Below are positions 56,350 through 64,000 of a DNA stretch of 64,000 bases, piece by piece; within the stretch, counting starts at the first letter, position 1; every line of letters begins with the position of its first letter. This stretch comes from Microbacterium sp. SY138 (GTDB taxonomy: Bacteria; Actinomycetota; Actinomycetes; Actinomycetales; Microbacteriaceae), in NCBI RefSeq assembly GCF_039729145.1, contig NZ_CP155793.1:310001-374000 (forward strand). Reading direction: 5' to 3'. Under the pieces are notes generated by a model that saw only the letters and a list, made by a program, of their open reading frames with translations, was not told the origin of the DNA and searched no databases. Made by a program: the position numbers and the translations under genes.

Positions 56350-58431
56350 GTGCCCGCACCCGGTGGCGACCAGCCCACCCGACGCGTCCGCCTCGACGCC
56401 CTCGCCTACGGCGGCGACTACAACCCCGACCAGTGGTCGGAAGAGATCTGGCACGAAGACATCCGCCTGATGCGCGAAGCCGGCGTGAACATGGTGAGCC
56501 TGCCGATCTTCAGCTGGCCGCAGCTGGAGCCGGAGCCCGGTGTCTACGACTGGGCATGGCTCGACCGCATCATCGATCTGCTGTGGGAGGCGGGCATCGC
56601 GATCGACCTCGCCACCGCCACCGCGACCCCGCCGTCGTGGCTGCTGCGCGCCCACCCCGAGATGGCGCCGTGGGATGCCGACGGGCACCGGCTCGAGTTC
56701 GGATCGCGCCAGACGTACTGCCCGTCATCGCCGGTCTGGCGCGAGAACGTCGCCCGCATGACCAGGGCCATGGCCGAGCGCTACGGTGAGCACCCCGGCC
56801 TCGCGATGTGGCACATCTCGAACGAGTACGGCGACCACACCTCGCGGTGCTGGTGCCCCGAGTCGGCCCGGCACTTCCGGCGCTGGCTGCAGGACCGCTA
56901 CGGCGATCTGGACGGTCTGAACGAGGCCTGGGGTGTGAACGTGTGGGGTCAGCGCTACACCTCGTGGGAGCACATCGAGACGCCGAAGAAGGCGCCCGGC
57001 CCTGTCAACCCGACCAAGCTGCTTGACTTCGAGCGCTTCTCGTCTGACGCCCTTCTGGAGCTGTTCCAGGTCGAGATCGATGTGCTGCGCGAGGTCACCC
57101 CCGACATCGCGGTGACCACGAACTTCATGAGCATGTTCCGCGACCTGGACTACTGGGACTTCGCCGCCGTCGAAGACGTGGTGACCGATGACGCCTACCC
57201 CGAGCCCGCCGACCCGACATCGCACGTCGGCGCGGCTCTCAACTACGGCCTGATGCGCTCGCTCAAGGGCGGACAGCCCTGGCTGCTGCTGGAGTCATCT
57301 GCCAGCGCGACCAGCTGGCGCGACGTGAACGTGCCGAAGGCGCCGGGCAAGATCCGCATCGAGAGCCTGCAGGCCGTCGCCCACGGCTCCGACGCGGTGA
57401 TGTTCTTCCAGTGGCGCCAGGCCAAGTACGGCCAGGAGAAGTTCCACTCGTCGATGCTCGGCCACCGCGGGGAGCGCTCACGCAGCTTCCGGGAGACCAA
57501 GGCGCTGGGGCTCGAACTCAAGAAGCTCGAGCAGGTGCGGGGAACCCGGGTGCGCTCGCGCGTGGCGCTGGTCGTCGACTGGGACTCATGGTGGGGGACC
57601 AGCGCGGTCGAGTCGCTGCCCTCGCAGCGGCTGCAGTGGGTACAGCAGGCGCGCGCGTGGCACCGAGCGCTATACACGCTCGGTCAGCCGGTGGATGCCG
57701 TTCGCGCCACCGGCCCCTTCGACGCCTACGACGTGGTCGTCGTGCCGAACCTCTACATCGTCGAGCAGCCGCAGGCCGAGGCGCTCGCCGCCTTCGTGGA
57801 GCGCGGCGGGCACCTCGTGGTCGGACCGTTCTCGGGAGTGGTGGACGCCACGGAGAAGGTGCACGACGGCGGAGCCCCCGGGTTGCTGCGAGACCTGCTC
57901 GGCATCGAGGTCGACGAGCAGTGGCCGATCGCCGACGGTCTGACCGAGAGCATCGACTTTGCGGGCGAGCGCCTGAGCGTGCCCTCGTGGAGCGAGTGGC
58001 TCGAAGCGGATGATGATGTCGAGGTACGCGGGGCGTACGCGAGCGGCGAGCTCGAAGGGTTGCCCGCGGTGACCCGTCGCACGACGGGGGCGGGGTCGGC
58101 CTGGTACGTCAGTGCGATGTTCGACCCTGAGGGCCTGCTCCCGGTCTTCCGTGATGTGCTGCGCACCGCCGGCGTTCCCGCCCGCGAGCGCACCGACGTC
58201 GAGGTCGAGGTCGTCACCCGTGCCGACGACACCACCGACTACACCTTCTATCTGAACCACGGGCGCTCCCCCGTCGCGTTCGAGATCCCGACCCCGGGCG
58301 TCGACCTGCTCACCGGCATCCGTCACGCGGACCGGCTCCAGCTCGACCGTTACGGCGTCGCCGTTCTCGCCGCACCCCGCGCTGCCTCCATCCCTTTTGC
58401 CACCCTGATCCCCGAGAAGGAGGACGCATGA
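56350..58431 (+). CDS. Beta-galactosidase, glycoside hydrolase family 42
   Basis: A 693-aa retaining glycosidase that removes terminal beta-galactose, probably from short galactosides or arabinosides. TIM barrel: GGDYNPDQWSEEIWHEDIRLMREAGVNMV, acid/base Glu159 in WHISNEYGD and nucleophile Glu315 in WLLLESSASATSW. Zinc-site cysteines Cys124, Cys167 and Cys169 remain; the fourth expected cysteine is absent (WCPESA). No signal peptide. GTG at 56350 follows GAGGAG; ATG at 56329 is in frame but lacks a site. It overlaps the GcvPA-like gene by ATGA, which is unusual. Confidence 0.93.
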   Translation: MPAPGGDQPTRRVRLDALAYGGDYNPDQWSEEIWHEDIRLMREAGVNMVSLPIFSWPQLEPEPGVYDWAWLDRIIDLLWEAGIAIDLATATATPPSWLLRAHPEMAPWDADGHRLEFGSRQTYCPSSPVWRENVARMTRAMAERYGEHPGLAMWHISNEYGDHTSRCWCPESARHFRRWLQDRYGDLDGLNEAWGVNVWGQRYTSWEHIETPKKAPGPVNPTKLLDFERFSSDALLELFQVEIDVLREVTPDIAVTTNFMSMFRDLDYWDFAAVEDVVTDDAYPEPADPTSHVGAALNYGLMRSLKGGQPWLLLESSASATSWRDVNVPKAPGKIRIESLQAVAHGSDAVMFFQWRQAKYGQEKFHSSMLGHRGERSRSFRETKALGLELKKLEQVRGTRVRSRVALVVDWDSWWGTSAVESLPSQRLQWVQQARAWHRALYTLGQPVDAVRATGPFDAYDVVVVPNLYIVEQPQAEALAAFVERGGHLVVGPFSGVVDATEKVHDGGAPGLLRDLLGIEVDEQWPIADGLTESIDFAGERLSVPSWSEWLEADDDVEVRGAYASGELEGLPAVTRRTTGAGSAWYVSAMFDPEGLLPVFRDVLRTAGVPARERTDVEVEVVTRADDTTDYTFYLNHGRSPVAFEIPTPGVDLLTGIRHADRLQLDRYGVAVLAAPRAASIPFATLIPEKEDA

Positions 58432-59840
58432 CCGCCCCGTTCGTGCATCCGTACATCCCCAACACCGCCCCGGCCTCCCGAGCGGCGATGCTCGCGGCCG
58501 TCGGCGCCGCCTCGGTCGACGAGTTCTACGCCGACATCCCGGAGTCGCTGCGACTCGGACGTCCGCTCGACCTTCCGACCCCGTTCGCGGCCGAGCAGGA
58601 CCTCGCCCGCCACGTGCGGGGGCTGCTCGCCAAGAACCGTTCGACCCAGGAGCGGCTGAGCTTCCTCGGCGCGGGCACCTACAACCACTACGTGCCCGCC
58701 GTGGTGGACGAGGTCATCGGCCGCAGCGAGTTCCTGACCGCGTACGCCGGTGAGCCCTACGAGGACCACGGTCGCTTCCAGGCCCTGTTCCAGTACCAAT
58801 CGCTGATGGCCGAGCTGCTCGAGATGGACGTCGTGAACGTGCCGACCTACGACGGCTACCAGGCGACGGCGACCGGCCTCACGATGTCGGGGCGACTCAC
58901 GGGCCGCGGGCGGGTGCTGGTCGTCAGCGACGTGCTGCCGGCGAAGCTCGCGAAGGTGCACGACTACGTCCGCGCGCACCTGACGCTCGAGCTCGTACCC
59001 ACCGTCGGCGGTACGGCCGACGTCGCCGCCGTTCGCGCGGCGCTGGGCGATGACGTGGCCGCGGTCTGGATCGAGACGCCGAGCGCCACCGGCGCCGTGG
59101 AGGCGTCCCTGCAGGAGATCTCGGATGCCGCCCACGCGGCCGGCGCCGTGGTCGTCGTCGGCACCGACCCCATCGGCTACGGCGTCCTCGCCCCGCCCTC
59201 GGTCTCGGGAGCGGACATCGTCACCGGCGACATCCAGTCCCTCGGCCTGCACCAGTGGTTCGGCGGCGCCCACGGCGGGTTCATCGCCGTGCACGACGAC
59301 CCGACCTTCGTGATGGAGATGCCCTCGCGCCTGTTCGGGCTCGCCACCACCGACGTGCCCGGTGAGTACGGCTTCGGCGATGTGGCCTACGACCGCACCT
59401 CGTTCGCACACCGCGAGGAGGGGAAGGAATGGGTCGGCACGGCCGCGGCCCTCTGGGGCATCGCCGCCGGGGTGTACCTCGCGCTGATGGGACCGGCCGG
59501 CATGGCCGAGCTCGGCGAGGTGCTGCTCGCCCGCACCCGGTACGCGCAGCAGGCGCTCTCCGCAGTGCCGGGTGTCTCCCTCGACGACGACGCCGTGCAC
59601 CTGCGCGAGTTCACGGTGACCTTCGCCGACGTCACGGCCGAAGCGGTCGTCACGGCGCTCCGCACCAAGGGCATCGAGCCCGGCGTGGTCGTGGGGGAGC
59701 GCCGCCTGCTCGTCTGCGTCACCGAGCTCACCACCCAGGCCGACATCGATACCCTGGCCGGCGCGCTCGCCGAGGTCACGGCATCCGACGCGTCTTCATC
59801 CCATGCATCACACCAGGCTGCGAAGGAGCAGAACCGATGA
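58428..59840 (+). CDS. gcvPA: GcvPA-like subunit (P-protein-like, altered motifs)
   Basis: A 470-aa homologue of subunit 1 of split glycine dehydrogenase, a fold type I PLP-enzyme half without the lysine. RSTQERLSFLGAGTYNHYVPAVVDEVIGRSEFLTAY and LMAELLEMDVVNVPTYDG are family-like, and IVTGDIQSLGLHQWFGGAHGGFIAV is the expected late block. However, the conserved YTPYQPEISQG region, close to the substrate, reads YAGEPYEDHGR here (residues 106-116), and DGATA reads DGYQATATG. No gcvT or gcvH is near. Coupled by ATGA to GH42 and to the GcvPB-like gene. Glycine as the substrate is doubtful. Confidence 0.85.
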   Translation: MTAPFVHPYIPNTAPASRAAMLAAVGAASVDEFYADIPESLRLGRPLDLPTPFAAEQDLARHVRGLLAKNRSTQERLSFLGAGTYNHYVPAVVDEVIGRSEFLTAYAGEPYEDHGRFQALFQYQSLMAELLEMDVVNVPTYDGYQATATGLTMSGRLTGRGRVLVVSDVLPAKLAKVHDYVRAHLTLELVPTVGGTADVAAVRAALGDDVAAVWIETPSATGAVEASLQEISDAAHAAGAVVVVGTDPIGYGVLAPPSVSGADIVTGDIQSLGLHQWFGGAHGGFIAVHDDPTFVMEMPSRLFGLATTDVPGEYGFGDVAYDRTSFAHREEGKEWVGTAAALWGIAAGVYLALMGPAGMAELGEVLLARTRYAQQALSAVPGVSLDDDAVHLREFTVTFADVTAEAVVTALRTKGIEPGVVVGERRLLVCVTELTTQADIDTLAGALAEVTASDASSSHASHQAAKEQNR

Positions 59841-61420
59841 GTCTTCCCGTCGCCCCGAAGCCGACGCTGCGCCGATTCCAACAGGCCCGCTGGGACGAGC
59901 CGATCATCTTCGAGCTGAGCACCCCCGGTGAACGCGGCGTGCTGGTGTCGCAGGTCGAGCCCGGCGTTCGCGAGGTCGTGGGCGACGTGGTCGCCGCGCT
60001 GCCCGCCTCCCTGCGCCGTGCCGCGAAGCCGAACCTGCCCGAGATGGGGCAGATGCGCGTGCTCAAGCACTACCTGCGCCTGTCGCAGGAGAATCTCGGC
60101 GCCGACTTCAACGTCGACATCGGCCAGGGCACCTGCACCATGAAGTACGCGCCGAAGATCAACGACCAGCTCGCGAACACTCCGCAGCTCACCGCGATGC
60201 ACCCGCATCAGGATCCGGCCGACGCGCAGGGCGTGCTCGAGATCGTCTGGCAGCTGGAGCGGATGCTCGCCGAGATCTCCGGGATGGACGAGGTCTCGCT
60301 GCACACGCAGGGCGGATCGGCGGCGATCTGGGCGAATATCGCCATGATCCGCGCCTTCCACGAGGCGAACGGCGAAGGCGAGCAGCGTCGCGAGGTCATC
60401 ACCACGATCTTCAGCCACCCCTCGAACGCGGCCGCTGCGAAGGCGGCCGGCTATGAGGTCATCACGGTCTACCCCGACGCCGAGGGCTATCCGTCGCTCG
60501 ACGCGTTGAAGGCCGCCCTGTCGCCCCGCACCGCGGCGATCATGGTCACGAACCCGGAGGACACCGGCATCTACAATCCGGCGATCCGGGAGTGGGTCGA
60601 CGCTGCGCACGCGGTCGGAGCCCTCGCCTCCTACGACCAGGCCAACGCGAACGGCATCCTCGGGGTCACGCGCGCCCGCGATGCCGGCTTCGACGTGTGC
60701 CACTTCAACCTGCACAAGACCTTCGGCACCCCGCACGGCAGCGGCGGACCGGGATCTGGCGCGAACGCCGTGAGTGCGGCCCTCGCCCCGTTCCTGCCGG
60801 GGCCGCGCGTGGTGCGGGCCGATGACGGGACCTTCGGGGTGGTCGAGGCGGGAGAGCTGTCGATCGGCGCGGTCGGCCCGTTCTTCGGCGTCATCCCCGC
60901 GCTCGTGAAGGCCTACTCGTGGATCATGGCCCTCGGCGCCGAGGGACTGCTCGCCGCCGCCGAGACCGCCGTGCTGAACAACAACTACCTGATGGCTCGT
61001 GTGCTCGCGATCCCCGGAGCCTCGGCGCCGTATGCCACGGGTCGCCGCCGCATCGAGCAGGTGCGCTACTCGTGGGAGGAGCTGTACCAGGAGACCGGCA
61101 TCTCGTCGGAGGAGATCGGCGTGCGCATGTCCGACTTCGGGATGCACTACTGGACGAGTCACCACCCCTACGTGGTGCCGCAGCCGTTCACGCTCGAGCC
61201 GACTGAGTCGTACTCGATGGCAGAGCTCGATGAATATGCGGCGACCCTGGCCGAAGTGGCACGCGAAGCACGCGAGAACCCCGAGGTGGTGCGCACCGCC
61301 CCGCACAACCAGACCGTGCACCACACGCACCATGACGATCTGGACGACCCGGAGCGGTGGGCGATCACCTGGCGCGCGTACCAGCGGAAGTACTTCCCCG
61401 CGGAGTCCGTCGCGTCGTGA
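59837..61420 (+). CDS. gcvPB: GcvPB-like subunit (PLP-binding, altered substrate motifs)
   Basis: A 527-aa homologue of subunit 2 of split glycine dehydrogenase. The PLP lysine is Lys294 in CHFNLHKTFGTPHGSGGPGSG, and Asp267 (SYDQANANG) should hold the ring nitrogen, so it is catalytically plausible. Three signature regions differ from glycine decarboxylase: FYPLGSCTMKYNPK becomes DIGQGTCTMKYAPK (94-107), AGAHGE becomes TQGGSAAIW (157-165), and AHGTNPAS becomes FSHPSNAAA (192-200). The residues around the substrate are therefore not those of GcvP. The stop overlaps the next gene by GTGA. Confidence 0.88.
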   Translation: MSLPVAPKPTLRRFQQARWDEPIIFELSTPGERGVLVSQVEPGVREVVGDVVAALPASLRRAAKPNLPEMGQMRVLKHYLRLSQENLGADFNVDIGQGTCTMKYAPKINDQLANTPQLTAMHPHQDPADAQGVLEIVWQLERMLAEISGMDEVSLHTQGGSAAIWANIAMIRAFHEANGEGEQRREVITTIFSHPSNAAAAKAAGYEVITVYPDAEGYPSLDALKAALSPRTAAIMVTNPEDTGIYNPAIREWVDAAHAVGALASYDQANANGILGVTRARDAGFDVCHFNLHKTFGTPHGSGGPGSGANAVSAALAPFLPGPRVVRADDGTFGVVEAGELSIGAVGPFFGVIPALVKAYSWIMALGAEGLLAAAETAVLNNNYLMARVLAIPGASAPYATGRRRIEQVRYSWEELYQETGISSEEIGVRMSDFGMHYWTSHHPYVVPQPFTLEPTESYSMAELDEYAATLAEVAREARENPEVVRTAPHNQTVHHTHHDDLDDPERWAITWRAYQRKYFPAESVAS

Positions 61421-62703
61421 TCGGCCTCGTCGTCAACCCTGTCGCCGGTGTCGGCGGGCCCGCGGGCCTCGCCGGCTCCGACGGTGCGGACGTGCAGCGC
61501 CTCGCCCTCGCGCGCGGCGCCCGTTCGCGCGTGCAGGAGCGGGCGGTCCTCGCCCTGACGACGCTCGCCGAACGGCATCCGGGGCTCGTGGTCGCGACCG
61601 TCGCCGGTGCGATGGGCGCCGACGCGGTCCGCGCGGCAGGACTTGTGCCGCGCGTCGTCGGGGTGGGCGCGCGCGATGCGGGCTCGGCGGGATCGCCTGA
61701 GGCGGCGGGGGTGACGGAGGCGGCGGATACCTCGCGTGCGATCGCAGCGTTGGCCGCGGCAGGGGCCGATCTGATCCTCGTCGTGGGCGGCGACGGCACC
61801 CTGCGCGACGCGGTCTCGGGGCTCGGTGCCGTGGGGCATCCGTCGGGTGAAAGGGTGGATGGCGGGAGAGGCGACGACGGATCTGCGTTCGAGGCCGAAA
61901 ACTCCCGACAGGTGCACGGTCAGGGCGGATCGGGCACGCGTACGCCGCGGCTCGGTCTGCCGGCAGTCCTCGGAGTGCCCGCCGGAGTGAAGATGTACTC
62001 GCCCGTGTTCGCGGTCAGCCCACGGGCGGCGGGATCGATCGCAGCCGACTGGATCGACCACGACGGGCTGCCGACCGAGGAGCGCGAGGTACTCGACATC
62101 GACGAGGCGTCGATGCGGCGCGCCCGCGTCGACCCCACGCTGTATGGAATGCTCCGGGTGCCGCATCGTTCGGGCCGCACGCAGGCGCGCAAGGCGCCGA
62201 CGCCGGTCACCGAAGCGGCCGCGGTCGAGGCCGCGGCCCGCGGGGCCGTCTCCCGCATGCGGCCGGGCGTGCGTTATCTCCTCGGCCCCGGCGGCACGAT
62301 CGCCGAGATCACCCGGCAGCTCGGCGTCGAAGGATCGCCACTCGGCGTCGACGTCGTTCTCGACGGTGCCATCCTCGTCCGCGGGGCGAGTGAGCAGGAG
62401 CTGCTCGCCCAGATCGCCGAGGGTCCGGCGCAGGCCGTCGTCACCGTCATCGGCGGGCAGGGATTCCTGCTCGGGCGCGGCAATCAACAGCTCTCGGCGT
62501 CTGTGCTGCGCGCACTCGGCGACGACCCGCTCCTCGTCGTCGCCCCCGAGCAGAAGCTCATCGACCTGCACGGACGCCCCCTCCTCGTCGACACCGGCGA
62601 CCCGGAACTCGATGCGAGACTCGCCGGGCACGTCCGCATCATCACCGGCGTCGGCACCAGCAGCCTCTACGCCGTGAGCGCGCCAGAACTGATCTCCGTC
62701 TGA
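61417..62703 (+). CDS. ATP-NAD kinase/AcoX-like protein with a large insertion
   Basis: A 428-aa protein of the NAD kinase/diacylglycerol kinase superfamily. The start IGLVVNPVAGVGGP is the first strand and loop; the diagnostic ATP loop is VVGGDGTLRDAV (GGDGT at 124-128); GVPAGVKMYSPVF (187-199) is the AcoX-like active region. Residues about 138-178 (Gly/Arg/Asp-rich, VDGGRGDDGSAFEAENSRQVHGQGG) interrupt the usual GGDGT to PAGVK spacing. GTG at 61417 overlaps the GcvPB-like stop. AcoX-like proteins have no settled role; phosphorylation of a small ligand or cofactor is plausible. Confidence 0.85.
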   Translation: MIGLVVNPVAGVGGPAGLAGSDGADVQRLALARGARSRVQERAVLALTTLAERHPGLVVATVAGAMGADAVRAAGLVPRVVGVGARDAGSAGSPEAAGVTEAADTSRAIAALAAAGADLILVVGGDGTLRDAVSGLGAVGHPSGERVDGGRGDDGSAFEAENSRQVHGQGGSGTRTPRLGLPAVLGVPAGVKMYSPVFAVSPRAAGSIAADWIDHDGLPTEEREVLDIDEASMRRARVDPTLYGMLRVPHRSGRTQARKAPTPVTEAAAVEAAARGAVSRMRPGVRYLLGPGGTIAEITRQLGVEGSPLGVDVVLDGAILVRGASEQELLAQIAEGPAQAVVTVIGGQGFLLGRGNQQLSASVLRALGDDPLLVVAPEQKLIDLHGRPLLVDTGDPELDARLAGHVRIITGVGTSSLYAVSAPELISV

Positions 62704-62751
62704 CCATCTCCTGTCTGACCCCCAGTCTGAACGAACCCGAAAGGACACCCC

Positions 62752-63510
62752 ATGCGTCTCGAGAACAAGAAGGCAATCGTCACCGGCGGTGCCGGCGGCA
62801 TCGGTCGCGCCACGTCGCTCGCGCTCGCCGCCGAGGGCGCGGCGGTCGCCGTCGTCGACCTGAACGCGGATGCGGCCGAAGCCGTCGCGGAGGAGATCCG
62901 CGCGACCGGCGGCACGGCCGTCGCGATCGCCGCCGACGTCGCGAGCGAGCCCGACATCGAGCGGGTGATCGCGACCTCCGTGGCCGAGCTCGGCGGCGTG
63001 GACGTCGTCTTCAACAACGCCGGCATCATCCGCCGCACCACTGCGGTCGAGACGACCGTCGAGGAGTGGGACCGCGTCTTCGGCGTGAACGTGCGCTCGA
63101 TCTTCCTGATGTGCAAGCACATCGTTCCGGTCATGGAGGCGGCGGGTGGAGGCTCGATCATCAACACCGGGTCGGGCTGGGGCCTCAAGGGCGGTGGCCA
63201 GGCCATCTCCTACTGCGCCTCGAAGGGCGCGGTCGTGAACATGACGCGCGCGCTCGCGATCGACCACGGTCCCGCCGGCATCCGGGTGAACTCGGTCAAC
63301 CCCGGCGACGTGAACACCGGGATGCTGCGGGAGGAAGCGCGTCAGCTGGCGCAGGACACGAACGCGTTCCTCGCCGAAGCCGCCGATCGCCCGCTGCGCC
63401 GCATGGGCGAGCCGAGCGAGGTCGCACAGGCCGTGGTGTGGCTCGCGAGCGACGACTCCTCGTACGTCACGGGCTCGGCGCTCGTCGTCGACGGCGGGGG
63501 CATCGCCTAG
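62752..63510 (+). CDS. Short-chain dehydrogenase/reductase (operon end)
   Basis: A classical SDR of 252 aa: VTGGAGGIGRATSLAL, NNAGIIRR, active site Ser in INTGSGWGLKGG and YxxxK as YCASKGAVV; C-terminus VTGSALVVDGGGIA. Strand 2 ends VVDLNAD, which favours NAD(H). ATG at 62752 follows AAAGGA at 49 nt from the previous stop, so it is probably the last gene of the GH42 operon. It may oxidise or reduce a product of the GcvP-like enzyme or of the released sugar. Confidence 0.9.
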   Translation: MRLENKKAIVTGGAGGIGRATSLALAAEGAAVAVVDLNADAAEAVAEEIRATGGTAVAIAADVASEPDIERVIATSVAELGGVDVVFNNAGIIRRTTAVETTVEEWDRVFGVNVRSIFLMCKHIVPVMEAAGGGSIINTGSGWGLKGGGQAISYCASKGAVVNMTRALAIDHGPAGIRVNSVNPGDVNTGMLREEARQLAQDTNAFLAEAADRPLRRMGEPSEVAQAVVWLASDDSSYVTGSALVVDGGGIA

Positions 63511-63557
63511 CGAGGTGTCGCCACGGGGGACGTGTGTGCGTCGAGAGCACGGGATCT

Positions 63558-63603
63558 CGCCGAGCGCACGGCTCTTCGGCGTTGATACGCCGTGCGCTCG
63601 GCG
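63558..63603 (+). terminator. Terminator-like hairpin after the SDR gene
   Basis: Perfect 14-bp arms CGCCGAGCGCACGG (63558-63571) and CCGTGCGCTCGGCG (63590-63603), 18-nt loop. A third copy, CCGTGCACTCGGCAC, follows 5 nt later. The layout is the same as at 41026-41090. No T run. Located between the SDR and the next gene. Confidence 0.55.
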
Positions 63604-63670
63604 ACACGCCGTGCACTCGGCACCGGGGGCGAGGGCGAGGGCGGCGGGGCGGATGCCCAGGACACTCGCG

Positions 63671-64000
63671 TAAAATCGGGACAATGACCGACGCCCCCTC
63701 CGACGCTGCACCCGACCTCGGACCGGGCGTCGACTCCGAAGATCTCGCCACCACGCTGCGCGTGCTGCGCGAGCTGCACCGGATCGACAACGAGCACCCC
63801 GATTTCATCGCGGTACGCCAGGCCACCGCGGCGATGTTCAAAGACGTCAAGCGCGTGCGCCGCAAGCAGATCCGCGACGCTATCGCCGAGGCCGACAAGG
63901 CCGTGGTCGCCCGCACCGCCACCGGGGCGCCCGACCGCATCGACGACGAGACCCGCGGCCATGACCTCGCCACGAGCGTGGTCGACGCCCCGATCGCTGG
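63671..64000 (+). CDS. Start of a protein cut by the window end (leaderless)
   Basis: ATG at 63684, 7 nt after TAAAAT (63671-63676). The visible 105 residues run MTDAPSDAAPDLGPGV, LATTLRVLRELHRIDNEHPDF, VRQATAAMFKDVKRVRRKQIR and RTATGAPDRIDDETRGHD. The pattern recalls the N-terminal segment of a long SDR-type protein known from Microbacteriaceae, but that is from memory and the catalytic part is missing. No product is assigned. Confidence 0.5.

Overview
The window looks like chromosome from a high-GC actinobacterium of the family Microbacteriaceae, most likely Microbacterium or a close relative. The grounds are the rRNA sequences, a 16S-23S spacer without tRNA genes, GC-rich codon use, ATGA/GTGA start-stop overlaps, and at least eleven genes whose start codon lies 6-9 nt after a TANNNT -10 box, the usual sign of leaderless actinobacterial mRNAs. 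No phage, insertion sequence or CRISPR array was seen. The one clear wreck is an MFS transporter remnant near 18.3-18.6 kb.

Layout. 0-0.75 kb: the start of a leftward DUF2510 protein and a small membrane protein with a TTG start. 1.0-6.6 kb: a complete rrn operon (promoter, leader, 16S, spacer, 23S, 5S, two hairpins). 6.7-12 kb: an IclR regulator divergent from hutHUI, which takes histidine to formiminoglutamate. 12-18.3 kb: a carbohydrate ABC importer with a debranching-type glucosidase, and a divergent LacI regulator with a promoter/operator between them. 18.3-21.5 kb: MFS remnant, a 24-27 aa leaderless membrane peptide, then a DUF2520 Rossmann protein-panC-panB operon. 21.6-31 kb: an unknown protein, a GT2 glycosyltransferase, an XRE regulator divergent from a methionine aminopeptidase, a membrane protein, PadR, a UbiB-type kinase and a BCCT transporter. 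31-46.7 kb: an NAD-binding/DUF2867 protein, an MFS transporter, two ArsR/SRPBCC modules, a MarR cluster, an SDR, a secreted SUMF1-fold protein without cysteine, a lipoprotein amine oxidase whose FAD modules are in permuted order, small membrane proteins, RNase HI with an added ribbon-helix-helix tail, and a protealysin/emfourin pair. 47.3-63.5 kb: a large catabolic island with two ABC importers, a GH63-like hydrolase, an FCD-GntR regulator, a GH42 galactosidase, and a tightly coupled run of GcvPA-like, GcvPB-like, NAD-kinase/AcoX-like and SDR genes. 63.7-64 kb: the start of one more gene.

The catabolic island holds together because similar TGTAT-n5-AT(A/T)C boxes precede all three of its transport/hydrolase units and the GntR gene lies inside it. 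The most unusual content is the GcvPA/GcvPB-like pair: both keep the fold and GcvPB keeps the PLP lysine, but the motifs that define glycine decarboxylase are replaced and no gcvT or gcvH is present. A P-protein-like enzyme acting on something other than glycine, in a galactoside locus, is the best candidate here for an undescribed system. The permuted amine oxidase is the second.
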